Shown: positions 37,030 through 48,371, counted from the first letter of the stretch. The stretch is DNA of 64,000 bases from Cytobacillus pseudoceanisediminis (GCF_023516215.1 NZ_CP097349.1:4554001-4618000), one strand, 5' to 3'. The notes: generated by a model not told the origin, from the letters alone. Program-made: numbers and translations.

Positions 37030-38169
37030 ATGAAAAAAGTATTATTTGTCGCTACAGTAGTAAAAGCACATATTATGGTATTTCATATTCCGTATTTAAA
37101 GTGGTTTAAAGAAAATGGATTTGAGACATATGTTTGTGCAAAAAATGATTATGAAGATAATGAAAAATGTGAAATACCCTATTGTGATAATTACTATGAT
37201 ATCCCATTTGAGAGGGCTCCTTTAAAATTAAAAAACATCAAGGCATACAAACAATTAAAAGAATTAATAGAGAATAATGAATTTGATATAATTCATTGCC
37301 ATACTCCAATAGGTGGGGCTTTATCGAGACTAGCTGCCCGGGATGCAAGAAAAAATGGGACAACTGTCATTTATACAGCTCATGGTTTTCATTTTTATAA
37401 AGGTGCACCTTTTATAAATTGGTTGTTATACTACCCTGTTGAAAGATTATTAGCGGGATATACTGACGTACTTATAACCATTAATAAGGAAGATTATAAT
37501 AGAGCTAAAAAGTTTAAAGCAAAGAAAATTGAATATGTGCCTGGTGTTGGTATAGATACTATGAAGTATAGTGAAATATCTGTCAATAAAAAAGATAAAC
37601 CTAGTCTTATAGGGATACCCCAGGATAGTTTAATTGTTGTTTCGGTAGGAGAGTTGAATAAGAACAAAAACCATGAAGTGATTATAAAAGCATTAGCAAA
37701 TTTAAATAATAAAAAAATTTACTATGTAATTTGTGGTCAGGGACCTTTAAATAAACATTTAAAAGAACTAGCAAAGGAGCTAGGTGTAAAAGAACAAGTG
37801 AAATTATTAGGATTTCGGAAAGACATAATTGAGATATGCAAAGCTGCAGATATTTTTGCTTTTCCTTCATATAGAGAAGGTCTTTCAGTATCTCTAATGG
37901 AAGCAATGGCATCAGGTTTGCCTGTAGTGTGTTCTGATATTAGAGGTAATTATGATTTAATTGAAGAAGAAAAAGGGGGATATTTAGTTAAAGCTAGTGA
38001 TATTGAGGGGTTTACTAGTAGAATCAACATTTTAAAGGAAGATTCTTTCTTGAGAAATCAATTTGGTGAATTCAATAAAAATAGAGTTAAGCAATATGGA
38101 AAAGAGAATGTCATGAAAATAATGGCGGAAATATACAATGAGGGATCTACTAATGCAGGTAACAAATAG
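37030..38169 (+). CDS. epsD: Family-4 glycosyltransferase (EpsD-like)
   Basis: A 379-residue GT4 (GT-B fold) enzyme. The N-terminal half has KVLFVATVVKAHIMVFHIPYL and FDIIHCHTPIGGALSRLAAR, typical of EpsD; the C-terminal half has the retaining-type donor site with VVSVGELNKNKNHE and the EX7E block FPSYREGLSVSLMEAMASGLP. B. subtilis EpsD is practically the same length. It starts two bases after the preceding stop. It should add the second sugar to the lipid-linked acceptor. Confidence 0.88.
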   Translation: MKKVLFVATVVKAHIMVFHIPYLKWFKENGFETYVCAKNDYEDNEKCEIPYCDNYYDIPFERAPLKLKNIKAYKQLKELIENNEFDIIHCHTPIGGALSRLAARDARKNGTTVIYTAHGFHFYKGAPFINWLLYYPVERLLAGYTDVLITINKEDYNRAKKFKAKKIEYVPGVGIDTMKYSEISVNKKDKPSLIGIPQDSLIVVSVGELNKNKNHEVIIKALANLNNKKIYYVICGQGPLNKHLKELAKELGVKEQVKLLGFRKDIIEICKAADIFAFPSYREGLSVSLMEAMASGLPVVCSDIRGNYDLIEEEKGGYLVKASDIEGFTSRINILKEDSFLRNQFGEFNKNRVKQYGKENVMKIMAEIYNEGSTNAGNK

Positions 38170-39224
38170 TTCTAATCGAATAGCATTCATTATTGGTAGT
38201 ATGGGAAAAGGTGGGGCAGAAAGAGTAATATCTATTCTAGCGAATAGATATGCTAGCAAAGGTTGGGAAGTCGATATTTTAATGTTATTAGACGATAAAT
38301 GTGATTATTCTTTAAGTAATAGCATTAATTTAATACCAATAATTAAAAAAGGAAAATCCAGGTTTTCACAGTTGCCTAATTGGCTATCAAGTATTAGGAA
38401 GTATGTAAAAAACTATAAACCAAATAGAATAGTTTCATTCGTAGCAAGAATTAACCTAATAACATTACTAGCGTGTCTAGGATTGAATCAAAGAATTCTA
38501 ATATCAGAGAGGAATGATCCAGCAGCTGATGGTAGGTCGGTGTTTGTAAGATTATCTACCTATGTACTTTATTCTTATAGCAAAGCAATTGTATTTCAAA
38601 CCAAATGGGCTCAATCCTGTTTTCCAAAAAAATTCAAAAAAAGGTATCATTATACCGAACCCTATTAATGTTGCTACTGGAGCTTCAAAAAATAAAAAGA
38701 AAAAGCTTGTTTCAGTAGGACGGTTATCAGAACAAAAAAATCAGGCAATGTTAATAGATGCTTTTGCAAAAGTCAATGAAGAACATCCTGAGTATCAATT
38801 GTTTATATATGGGGAGGGCCACTTAAGAGATTTATTAAGTCAGCAAATAAATGAATTACATCTAAACGATAAAGTTTTCTTACCTGGAACCGTCACAAAT
38901 ATTCATGAAGTGATTTCAGATGCTGAGATTTTTGTACTTTCATCTAATTATGAAGGTTTATCTAATGCTTTACTCGAGGCGATGATGATGGGGCTACCAT
39001 GCATATCAACTAATTGTGCTGGATCAAATGAAATTATAAAAGATGAAGTGAATGGTCTATTAATTCCTATTGGGGACACAGAAAGACTTACTGATACCAT
39101 TAATAAACTAATAACTAATAAAGATTTTTCATCCCAACTCGGTAATGAAGCGAAGACGACAGCAAAGATGTTTGATAGTAAAATTGTTATTAATAAATGG
39201 GAAAACGTAATCGAACAGCAATAA
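38153..39224 (+). CDS. Family-4 glycosyltransferase, frame break
   Basis: About 357 residues. The N-terminal acceptor half includes IIGSMGKGGAERVISILA, and the C-terminal half has KKLVSVGRLSEQKNQAMLI and the EX7E region LSSNYEGLSNALLEAMMMG. The A7 run 38626-38632 is one base short; eight As give PKKIQKKGIIIPNPI, a normal hinge. ATG 38153 with GAGGG before it is preferred; it overlaps epsD by 17 bases. It adds a sugar in repeat-unit synthesis; the sugar is not readable. Confidence 0.85.
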
Positions 39225-39242
39225 AATTAGAGGATGTTTAAG

Positions 39243-40321
39243 ATGAAAAGAATATTATTTGTGATTCCTTTTTTATCTAGTGGCGGTGCAGAAAGAGTCG
39301 TTTCCATATGGTCCAGTGAGTTGGCGAAATTAGGTAGCGATGTTCACTTGCTTGTATTTTATAGAGTGGATAATGAATACCCAGTCGAACGAAAAGTGAA
39401 TTTTCATACAATTTCAGAGGGTAAGTCTGAGTATGTTGCGATGTCCCAAGTACAAAAATTATTTAACCTGAGAAGAAAGTTTAAAGAAATTAACCCAGAC
39501 TTTGTTTTACCTTTCATATCTCATGTTGGAATAATGGCTACAATTGCCAGTTTATCACTGCCTCTGAAAATAATTGAAACTATTCGTATTGATCCTAGAT
39601 ATAGCCCACAAAAAAAGTGCTACGAATTCTTAGAAATGTATCAGTCTTTTTTTCAAAAAGGTGTATAGTCCAAAATGAAAAACAAAAAAAGTATTTTCCA
39701 TTATGGTTACAAAAGCATATTGTTGTCTTCCCAAATCCTATAGCAAACGAATTTATTCAAAATAAAAAGGTTTTTACGAACAAGGAAATTAGAAACATCG
39801 TTGCAGTTGGAAGATTAGAGAAGCAGAAAAACTATCCTATGTTAATTCGCGCATTTTCAAAAATTGCACAAGAAAACAACCAAATTATATTGAGAATATA
39901 TGGAGAAGGCTCTTTATATAACGATTTATACGATTATATAAATAAGCTTAAGCTGAATGATAGGATCATTTTATGTGGCCGAACAAGAAATATTAATCAA
40001 ATTCTGCAAGAATCGGATATGTATATTCTTTCCTCTGATGCAGAAGGTATGCCAAATTCATTAATGGAAGCAATGGCCATAGGGTTACCTTGTATATCTA
40101 CTGATTGTCCGACAGGCCCTGCTGATTTAATTGAAAATGGTATGAATGGGTATTTGATTCCAATCCAAGATGAGGATGCCCTTATACAGTCGATGAAAAA
40201 AATGATTGGAAACATTGATAATGCCATCGAAATGGGAAAAAGAGCGAGAGTGACAATAGCAACTAGATATACTTCAAATGTAAGTGCAAGCAATTTATTG
40301 AAGTTTTTAGAATCATTATAA
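39243..40321 (+). CDS. Family-4 glycosyltransferase, frame break
   Basis: About 360 residues, related to the previous gene: SGGAERVVSIWSSELAKLG at the N-terminus, NIVAVGRLEKQKNYPMLI and LSSDAEGMPNSLMEAMAIGLP in the donor half. T7 at 39647-39653 must be eight Ts to join FFSKRCIVQNEKQKKYF to the first part. ATG 39243 follows AGAGGATG. Two adjacent related GT4 genes probably add consecutive sugars. Confidence 0.85.
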
Positions 40322-40361
40322 TAAATGTCAAGTGTTAATAAAATCTATAAGGAGTATTTAA

Positions 40362-41252
40362 ATGAAGCGCCCAAAATTGATACAAGCAGCATTTAATATA
40401 ATCAGATATTCAGCTTTTAAAATATGGCCTGAATCTACTCTTAAAATGGAGTTTAAACGTCATGCAGGATATAAACTAAATCTTAAGAATCCCCAAACCT
40501 TCAATGAAAAGTTACAGTGGTTAAAATTAAATTGGTTTGATCCAAAGGCTACCATATGCGCTGATAAATATTCCGTTAGGGAATATGTCAAAGACAAAGG
40601 ATTAGATCACATACTTAATGAATTGTATGGCGTATATGATAACGTTGAGGATATTGATTTAGATCAGTTACCTGATGAATTTGTAATGAAGGTAACTCAC
40701 GGTTGTGGACAAAACCTGATTTGTACTGATAAATCACGAATAAACTGGAATTTAGAAAAGAAAAAGTTTAAAAGTTGGCTCAAGACCAGCCACTACTTTG
40801 ACTCGCTTGAGTGGGTCTATAAAGATATTAAACCAAGAATAGTTGTTGAGAAGTTAATAAAAACTGATGATGGAAAACCACCAAAGGATTATAAAGTTTT
40901 TTGTTTTAATGGAGAGCCAAAATGCCTGTTTGTCGCTACAGATAGAGGAGAACATACCACTAAATTTGATTTTTATGATTTAGATTGGAATCATATACCT
41001 GTGAAAAACCATTATCCGAATAGTGGAAATATATTGCCTCGTCCAAAAGAGTTAGACGATATACTTGAGTATTCAAGAATTCTATCGGGAGGGTTTCCAC
41101 ATATGAGAGTAGATTTTTATATAGAAAGTAACAAAGTAATATTTGGAGAATGTACGTTCTTCCATTTCTCGGGCAGTGAACCGTTTGAACCAATAGAGTA
41201 TGATTATAAAATGGGTGATTTTCTAAATATATCTTTAATAAAAAAAGCCTAA
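40362..41252 (+). CDS. TupA-like ATP-grasp protein, copy 1
   Basis: A 296-residue protein of the ATPgrasp_TupA family seen in polysaccharide clusters. Diagnostic segments: PQTFNEKLQWLKLNWFDPKAT, CADKYSVREYVKDKG, FVMKVTHGCGQNLIC (ATP site), DYKVFCFNGEPKCLFVATDRG and HMRVDFYIESNKVIFGECTFFH. TupA of B. subtilis joins teichuronopeptide material, so this member may attach an amino acid or peptide-like group to uronic acid residues, which the later ugd gene would supply. AAGGAG precedes ATG 40362. Confidence 0.85.
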   Translation: MKRPKLIQAAFNIIRYSAFKIWPESTLKMEFKRHAGYKLNLKNPQTFNEKLQWLKLNWFDPKATICADKYSVREYVKDKGLDHILNELYGVYDNVEDIDLDQLPDEFVMKVTHGCGQNLICTDKSRINWNLEKKKFKSWLKTSHYFDSLEWVYKDIKPRIVVEKLIKTDDGKPPKDYKVFCFNGEPKCLFVATDRGEHTTKFDFYDLDWNHIPVKNHYPNSGNILPRPKELDDILEYSRILSGGFPHMRVDFYIESNKVIFGECTFFHFSGSEPFEPIEYDYKMGDFLNISLIKKA

Positions 41253-41379
41253 TTTTTTATACTCGAAAAATTAAATCAATAACTAGGATATCTCTACAAA
41301 GACAAGCAAATAAAATAGTAATGTCTATCGGCCTTAGGGCAGAATCATATATTTGCAATGATATTTTAAGGAGAATAAA

Positions 41380-42714
41380 ATGGTTCAAATCATAGCTATT
41401 ATATTAGGCTTTTTATTTAGCGGTTTATGTATTTTTATAAATCTCTTGTTATATAAGAGGACAAAGAAAATAAGTTTGATAAATATTTTTATTTTTATGT
41501 TAATTATCTTTAATGGTATACTTCCTGTTTTTTTAATTAATAATGCTCTAAATAACGCCTTTAGTAAATCATTAACTATAATAGAAGATTATACAATTTC
41601 CGGTGTTTTTTTATATTATTCTCAGAATTTAATATTGCTTATTAGTACAACTTTTGGATGGTTACTAGTAAAAAAAGGTTCGTATAATAATATTACTACT
41701 AAGGATATATCCAGAGTAAATAATTTAAATTATATTTCAATAAAGAGGATTTCAATTTTTTCATTAATTTTAGCTATGGTTTCTTACTATTTATATAGTA
41801 GGGCATATGGAGGTTATTTAGGGTTATTGGATTATACTACGGCAATTAGGAGCGGGTTAATGACGGTAAATAATCCTTTTTCCTTTCTTGAGAAATTTGG
41901 TGGTTTTTCATTATTTTCAACATTATTGCTTAGTGGTTTAATTTTAGACAAAAACCATTCAAAAAAAGACTTAATATGGTTAATTGCGTCAATTAGCTTT
42001 TCCATATATTACTTGTATTCTCTTGGTGGACGTGCTTCACTTGTTAACTTTTTTGCAGCATTGATGATCGGAATTATTTTCTATAAATATCACGGTAAAA
42101 TCACTTTAAATTTGGCATTTAAGGTAGGAGGAATAGTTCTTGGAGCTATTCTTGGGCTCTACTATGTTACAAATATTTTTGCAAGAGGAAGTGGCAGTCT
42201 TTCAATATATGATTTCTTTATTCAGGAACTCTCATTTCCTTTTGCATCATTTAATATGGTATTAGACTATCCGGGTATGTTCTTATTTAAACATGTTATT
42301 CTCACTCCTTTATATTTTTTACCATCTTCCATTTGGATCAATATGGGATTTGATACAGCTTCTTCCTTCAACACACTTCTCTTTATGGGGGCAAGAAAAG
42401 GAGAAAGTGGTGTAACAGGTAGCGTACCTCTTGATCTGTTGTCGTTTAGTTGGCTGCAAGGAGGCTTTATTGGATCACTAGTCATAGGTATATTATTTGG
42501 ATTATTGCTTGCGGTACTCCAAAGAATGATTAATTGTATTCTAAATAAGGGTGTAAAATCATTTGTATTTTCATATGTTGCTGTAGAATTTGCCATTATG
42601 ATAATAATTTATGGGGATACAGTTCATGTTATCCAGGGGAATTTCTCATTTATAGTTGGTTTTTGCCTACTTTTATCTTTGCTAAAAAGAAACACCAAAT
42701 TTGTATCATTGTAG
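41380..42714 (+). CDS. Wzy-type repeat-unit polymerase
   Basis: A 444-residue protein with about ten to twelve membrane segments, almost only hydrophobic. It has a long extracellular loop between residues ~270 and 350 containing FFIQELSFPFASFNMVLDYPG and SVPLDLLSFSWLQGGFIGS, as in O-antigen polymerases. It joins lipid-linked repeat units outside the membrane. Locally very AT-rich (8 G/C of 60 in 41461-41520). It lies between the two TupA-like genes. AAGGAG precedes ATG 41380. Confidence 0.82.
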   Translation: MVQIIAIILGFLFSGLCIFINLLLYKRTKKISLINIFIFMLIIFNGILPVFLINNALNNAFSKSLTIIEDYTISGVFLYYSQNLILLISTTFGWLLVKKGSYNNITTKDISRVNNLNYISIKRISIFSLILAMVSYYLYSRAYGGYLGLLDYTTAIRSGLMTVNNPFSFLEKFGGFSLFSTLLLSGLILDKNHSKKDLIWLIASISFSIYYLYSLGGRASLVNFFAALMIGIIFYKYHGKITLNLAFKVGGIVLGAILGLYYVTNIFARGSGSLSIYDFFIQELSFPFASFNMVLDYPGMFLFKHVILTPLYFLPSSIWINMGFDTASSFNTLLFMGARKGESGVTGSVPLDLLSFSWLQGGFIGSLVIGILFGLLLAVLQRMINCILNKGVKSFVFSYVAVEFAIMIIIYGDTVHVIQGNFSFIVGFCLLLSLLKRNTKFVSL

Positions 42715-42884
42715 ATATTATGTATTATTCACGATTACAACAAAAAGGAATTATCGAGTAAATAAAGGTTTTTATGATTATATTATTAGTGAATATTATA
42801 TTAAAATTAAATATTATTTAAAATATATATTAAAAATGTCTTGATGTAAATAAATTCCATTTGTATAAGGTAAGGAGAATACAA

Positions 42885-43790
42885 TTGAAGAAATCTATTA
42901 GGAGCGTTTTAAGGGAAAATCAATTTATAGTTAGTGTATACGATACCCTAAAGCAATATTATTATAGAAGTTTATCAGATGAAACATTTATAAAAAAGAG
43001 AATAAAAAAATTAAATAGAGAAGTTAATCTGGAAAGTCCTACCAAATATAACGACAAGCTCCAATGGTTAAAACTAAATTGGATTGATAGAGATGCGACT
43101 AAATGCGCCGATAAATATGAAGTGAGAGAGTTTGTAAAAGAAAGAATTGGAGAGAAGTACTTAAATGAATTATATGACGTATATCATTCCATCGATGATA
43201 TAGATATAGATAAATTACCTAATTCATTTGTATTAAAAGGCACTCACGGATCGGGATATAATATTGTTTGTAAAGATAAAACAACCATGGATTGGAATAA
43301 AGAGTTTAAAAAAATGAGAAGATGGATGAGGAAAAATTATTATTGGGAAAACAGAGAATGGGTTTACAAGGATATAGTACCTAAAGTAATATGCGAAAAA
43401 TATATTGAACAGGATGATGGTGAAGAACTTAGGGACTATCGCTTTTTTTGTTTTAATGGTGAACCTAAATTTATAACGGTTGATTTTAGTATAAATAATA
43501 AAAAGAACACAAGAAGAAACTTGTATGATTTAGAGTGGAACTTAATGGAACAAGAAATATCCTATCCTAGAGAACTTACACTTAAAGTTAATAAACCTGA
43601 TAAATTGGATGAAATGATTAAGTTTAGTAAAATGCTTTCTTCAAGTTTTCCTCATGCTAGAATTGACTTTTATTATATAAAACAAGAAATAATATTTGGT
43701 GAAATTACATTTTTTCATCAAAGTGGCATGGGAAAAGTTAAGCCTTTAGAATTTGAAGAAGAGATGGGAAATTGGATACAACTACCTTAA
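42885..43790 (+). CDS. TupA-like ATP-grasp protein, copy 2
   Basis: A 301-residue paralogue of the gene at 40362. TTG 42885 follows TAAGGAG by seven bases. It shares YNDKLQWLKLNWIDRDATKCADKYEVREFVKE, SFVLKGTHGSGYNIVC, DYRFFCFNGEPKFITVDFS and HARIDFYYIKQEIIFGEITFFH. Sequence differences are spread along the whole length, so duplication is old or the genes arrived separately. Having two suggests two acceptor positions or donors. Confidence 0.85.
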   Translation: MKKSIRSVLRENQFIVSVYDTLKQYYYRSLSDETFIKKRIKKLNREVNLESPTKYNDKLQWLKLNWIDRDATKCADKYEVREFVKERIGEKYLNELYDVYHSIDDIDIDKLPNSFVLKGTHGSGYNIVCKDKTTMDWNKEFKKMRRWMRKNYYWENREWVYKDIVPKVICEKYIEQDDGEELRDYRFFCFNGEPKFITVDFSINNKKNTRRNLYDLEWNLMEQEISYPRELTLKVNKPDKLDEMIKFSKMLSSSFPHARIDFYYIKQEIIFGEITFFHQSGMGKVKPLEFEEEMGNWIQLP

Positions 43791-43838
43791 GTTATAATTG
43801 AATAATAGCCATTCTTCATTATTTAAGGAGTAAATAAT

Positions 43839-45310
43839 TTGAAAGAAAATGAACTAAGGAATAAAATTTTCAATGCAACAAAATGGTCATCTCTTGCAGA
43901 AGTAGCAGCAAAAATAGTAAGTCCACTCACTAATATGGTTTTAGCTAGAATTATTGCTCCGGAAGCCTTTGGGGTCGTTGCGACTGTAACTATGATTACG
44001 AGTTTCGCGGATATGTTTACGGATGCCGGATTTCAAAAATATTTAGTACAACACGAGTTTAAAAATGAAGAGGAAAAGTTTAAAAATGCTAATGTAGCAT
44101 TTATAACAAACTTTGTAATATCTATTTTTTTATGGGGAATTATTACTCTATTTAGCGAGCAAATTGCAGTATTAGTGGGGAACCCAGGTTTAGGAAGTGT
44201 TGTAGCGATTGCTTGTATTCAATTACCACTGACAGCTTTTTCGAGTATACAAATGGCTCTTTATAGACGTGATTTTGATTTTAAAACACTTTTTTGGATT
44301 AGAATGATTTCGATTTTCATTCCAGTAGTGGTAACTATACCACTTGCTCTATTGGGATTAAGTTATTGGTCATTGATTATTGGTACCCTCTTTATGCAGT
44401 TTTCAAATGCCATATTGCTTACTATGAAATCAAAGTGGAAACCAAAATTATTTTTTAGTATAGCAACACTAAAAGAAATGCTATCTTTTAGCTTATGGTC
44501 GTTAATTGAAGCGGTCTCTATCTGGTTAACAACGTGGGTTGACGCCTTTATTATCGGAAGTATTCTAAGTGAGTATTTTTAGGAATATATAAAACTTCTA
44601 CTACTATGGTTAATTCACTAATGGCCTTAATTACTGCTTCGACAGTTCCTGTATTGTTCTCAGCTCTTTCGCGATTACAAAATGACAGTGAACAATTTAA
44701 TCGCACTTATTTTAATATGCAAAGGATTGTATCAATTCTTATTTTTCCAATAGGTATAGGTGTGTATCTCTATAGTGATATGGCAACGCAAATACTATTA
44801 GGTGATCAGTGGAGTGAAGCCAGTCAGGTAATTGGCATTTGGGCGTTAACAAGTTCAATAATGATAGTATTTGGTCATTTTTCTAGTGAAGTATATCGAG
44901 CAAAAGGAAGACCTAAATTATCTTTTTTTGCTCAATTGCTACATTTGATAGTTTTAATTCCAGCTTGCATAATTAGTTCAAAGTTTGGTTTTTGGGCTTT
45001 AGTCTATACTCGTTCATGGATACGAATGGAATTTGTTCTTGTGCATTTAATTTTTATGAAAATAGCTATTGGAATACCAATTTTTAAAACATTAAAAAAT
45101 GTCTATCCGACAGCGATCGCAGCTGTTGCAATGGGGCTTTTAGGATATATTTTGCAAAAATATAACGGAGGAACTACTTGGGTTTTTATTTCAATATTTA
45201 TTTGTGTCTTGTTCTATTTTGGGGTTTTATTCCTATTTCCCCGTTTACGAAAAGAAATAAGCTTACTAACCAAGAGATTATTGCCTAAAAAGGTTAAAAA
45301 GGTAATCTGA
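43839..45310 (+). CDS. Wzx-type polysaccharide flippase, frame break
   Basis: About 490 residues with twelve or more membrane segments. The N-terminal part [39 protein letters not shown] is typical of Wzx/TuaB transporters. T5 at 44576-44580 lacks one T; six Ts give [17 protein letters not shown], joining the halves. TTG 43839 is behind AAGGAG. It moves lipid-linked repeat units across the membrane to the Wzy polymerase. Confidence 0.88.
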
Positions 45311-45377
45311 TTTATTAAAGGAAGAATTTATTTTAGCTGAGTTTTTATATCAAATTAAAATTAGGAGGATAAATGAC

Positions 45378-46752
45378 ATGTACAAAATAGCAGTAGCAGG
45401 AACAGGCTATGTTGGCTTAGTAGCGGGCGTTTGTTTTGCCGAAGTTGGCCATCAAGTAACCTGTGTTGATATTGATGAAAAAAGTTGATTTAATGAAGTC
45501 TGGCGTTTCTCCAATCTATGAGACAGGATTGGAAGAGTTAATGCAGAAAAATTATGCAGCAGGAAGAATTAATTATACCACCGATTATAAATCAGCTTAT
45601 AAAGATGCGGATGCAATTTTTATAGGTGTTGGTACACCAGAGCAGCCAGATGGTTCTGCTAATCTTTCCTATATCGCAACAGTTGTAAGGCAAATTGCTG
45701 AGACAATTGAAAAAGATTGCCTTGTAGTCGTAAAATCTACGGTCCCAGTTGGTACAAATGATAAAGTGGAGCAATTTATATATGACTTTTTAGTCAATGA
45801 TGTAAAGGTAGAAGTAGCTTCCAACCCCGAATTCCTGGCACAGGGTTCTGCAGTGCATGATACGTTGCATGCAGAAAGAATTATTATTGGCACAGAAAGT
45901 AAATGGGCTGAAGAAAGACTTATGAATATTTATGAGCCATTTAACTTGCCTATTGTATCAGTAAATAGAAGATCTGCAGAGATGATTAAGTATGCATCAA
46001 ATGACTTCCTAGCCCTAAAAATATCCTATATGAATGACATTGCTAACCTTTGTGAGTTGGTTGGTGCGGATATTCAGGATGTTGCAAAGGGAATGAGCTT
46101 TGATGAGAGAATCGGCAGCAAGTTCTTAAATGCTGGTATTGGTTTCGGAGGGTCTTGTTTTCCGAAAGATACCAAAGCTTTAGAGTATATAGCTAAACAG
46201 AATGGTTATGAGCTTAAGACTGTTAAGGCAGCCATTGATGTGAATAAAGAGCAAAAGACAAAGTTATATAAAAAAGCAAGCAAAAGACTTATTACATTTA
46301 ATGGTCTTAAGGTAGCTGTGCTCGGATTAACTTTCAAACCAGGTACGGATGATTTAAGAGAAGCTGCCTCCCTTGAGAATGTACCTTTGTTGTTAGAGCA
46401 AGGTGCAGATATTTATGCATATGACCCTGTGGGAGCGGAGAATTTTGCCAAGGTTCTTCCTGAAGGTAAAAGTGGAAAAGGTAGTATCACATATGTATCA
46501 AATATAGAGTATGCTCTAAAAGATGCAAATGTTTGTTTTATTTTTACTGAATGGGGAGAAGTAAAAGCAGTAACACCTGAAAGTTATAAGGCTTTAATGA
46601 GAACTCCTTTAGTATATGATGGTAGGAATATATACAATATTGAAGAGATGCAAGAAGCTGGGGTTGAGTATCACTCTATTGGCAGAACATCAACAAAAAG
46701 AGATAGTAAAAAGGAGTCGAAGAGACTTGAACTTAAAATCACTAGATACTAA
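45378..46752 (+). CDS. ugd: UDP-glucose 6-dehydrogenase, frame break
   Basis: About 458 residues. Start ATG 45378 follows AGGAGG (45363-45368); N-terminus [24 protein letters not shown] binds NAD. The A6 run 45478-45483 breaks the frame; eight As restore [21 protein letters not shown] at the family length. Catalytic Cys lies in [13 protein letters not shown], and [16 protein letters not shown] marks the UDP-binding domain. It oxidises UDP-glucose to UDP-glucuronate, feeding the epimerase that overlaps its end. TuaD of B. subtilis is the nearest comparison. Confidence 0.93.
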
Positions 46753-47755
46753 TAAAGTATACTTAATTACTGGGGCAGCCGGTTTTATTGGATATAACCT
46801 ATCTAGAAAACTACTTGGACAGGGATGTAGAGTGGTAGGGATTGATAATCTCAATGACTACTACGATGTAAATCTTAAACATTCCCGTTTAAAACTGCTT
46901 GAACCCTATCAAAATTTTACCTTTATCCAAGCTGATATTTCAGATAAATTATTAATTACTCATATCTTTGAAGAGTATAAGCCGAATGTTGTGGTGAACC
47001 TAGCTGCTCAAGCTGGTGTACGGTATTCAATAGAAAATCCAGATGTTTATATTCAAACCAACATAATTGGTTTTTATAACATCCTTGAAGCCTGCAGATA
47101 CAATCCAGTTGACCACCTTGTATACGCTTCATCTAGTTCTGTCTATGGGGCGAATAAAAAGGTTCCATTTGAAGAAACAGACTTTGTAGATAATCCTGTT
47201 TCGTTATATGCCTCAACTAAAAAATCAAATGAACTAATGGCTCATACCTACAGCCACTTATATAAAATTCCGACAACTGGATTGCGTTTCTTTACCGTTT
47301 ATGGCCCAATGGGAAGGCCAGACATGGCGTACTTTGGATTTACCAACAAATACTTTTCTGGTGAGCCAATCAAAATCTTTAACAATGGCGACTTTGAAAA
47401 TGACCTTTATAGGGATTTCACGTATATAGATGATATTGTGGAAGGGATTGAGCGCCTTTTAAGTAATCCTCCAGAAGGGGATGATTCTGTTCCTCATAAG
47501 GTGTTTAACATTGGGAATAACAGTCCTGAGAAGTTAATGGTATTTATAAGATCCCTCGAAAAAGCATTAAGTAATGCTTTAGGGAAAGAAGTAGTATTTG
47601 AGAAAGATTTCGAACCAATCAAGCCAGGTGATGTACCTGCTACTTATGCATCTACTAATCAATTGCAGGAAGCTGTAGGCTTTAAGCCTGAAACACCGAT
47701 TGAGGAAGGGTTGCAGAAGTTTGCGGAATGGTATGTCCAGTATTATAACAAATAA
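46727..47755 (+). CDS. UDP-glucuronate 4-epimerase family protein
   Basis: A 342-residue extended SDR enzyme. TTG 46727, ten bases behind AAAAGGAG, is preferred and makes a 26-base overlap with ugd. Motifs: YLITGAAGFIGYNLSRKLL, NLAAQAGVRYSIENP, SSSSVYGANKKVPF, catalytic YASTKKSNELMAH and RFFTVYGPMGRPDMA, the last two typical of the GalA/GlcA epimerase branch. It should turn UDP-glucuronate into UDP-galacturonate for the polymer. It is the last gene of the cluster. Confidence 0.9.
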   Translation: MNLKSLDTNKVYLITGAAGFIGYNLSRKLLGQGCRVVGIDNLNDYYDVNLKHSRLKLLEPYQNFTFIQADISDKLLITHIFEEYKPNVVVNLAAQAGVRYSIENPDVYIQTNIIGFYNILEACRYNPVDHLVYASSSSVYGANKKVPFEETDFVDNPVSLYASTKKSNELMAHTYSHLYKIPTTGLRFFTVYGPMGRPDMAYFGFTNKYFSGEPIKIFNNGDFENDLYRDFTYIDDIVEGIERLLSNPPEGDDSVPHKVFNIGNNSPEKLMVFIRSLEKALSNALGKEVVFEKDFEPIKPGDVPATYASTNQLQEAVGFKPETPIEEGLQKFAEWYVQYYNK

Positions 47756-47777
47756 CCAATAAAACTCAGACAATGAG

Positions 47778-47812
47778 AGCCGGCTATAAATAAGTTTAAG
47801 GTCGGCTTTTAA
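47778..47812 (+). terminator. Terminator at the end of the eps cluster
   Basis: AGCCGGC (47778-47784) pairs with GTCGGCT (47801-47807) with one G-T pair, followed by TTTTAATT. Confidence 0.65.
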
Positions 47813-48018
47813 TTATAAGAACTTTAAATATAATATAAATTAATTAATGTTTATACAAAAATTGGGATTAATCTAATCTCTTATTTAAGGGATATAAAAA
47901 TTTGTTAAATAATTATAAGAAAACACAAAGCTAGATATTAAAAGGAGAAAAAGGAATTAAGGAAAGACTTTAGAAAAAAAGCGGCATAGGCAAAAAATGA
48001 AATTAAGAAAAAAATTAA

Positions 48019-48246
48019 GAGACTAGAAACTTCTTTACCAAGGTTAAGAAAGTTTATTTAAAATCTCTCGAGATACGAAGACAGTTGGAAAACCTTAAGA
48101 AACAACATGAAGAAAAAGAGAGAGCGAAACTAATAGAGAAAGATCTAGAGTACAGAAGACTGAGAAAAATCTTATTCGTTCGTAATACAAAAGAGATAGA
48201 AAAACAATTCAAATGTAATCTTACCTTCTTGTGGAGAAGTGGTTAA
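48019..48246 (+). other. Lys/Glu-rich open frame without a start, possible remnant
   Basis: An open frame of 75 codons with strong coiled-coil composition (RRQLENLKKQHEEKERAKLI) but no ATG or ribosome site; only an internal TTG at 48085 could start it. The flanks 47816-48018 and 48247-48371 show AAAAGGAG near 47940 without a usable start. It may be a decayed gene or contain uncorrected indels. Confidence 0.25.
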
Positions 48247-48371
48247 GTGGAAGCAGTTGAAAGTTCTATATTCATGAATTATTTGCTAATATGGTAGGTT
48301 GATATAGGACAGGAGGATTTTTATTGGATAGCAAGATATCATGAACTCTATATTTCTTTTTGGCCGGTTTC

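Noticed and set aside
48019..48246. New coiled-coil gene next to the IS remnant
   Set aside because: No start codon or ribosome site; kept only as a possible remnant.
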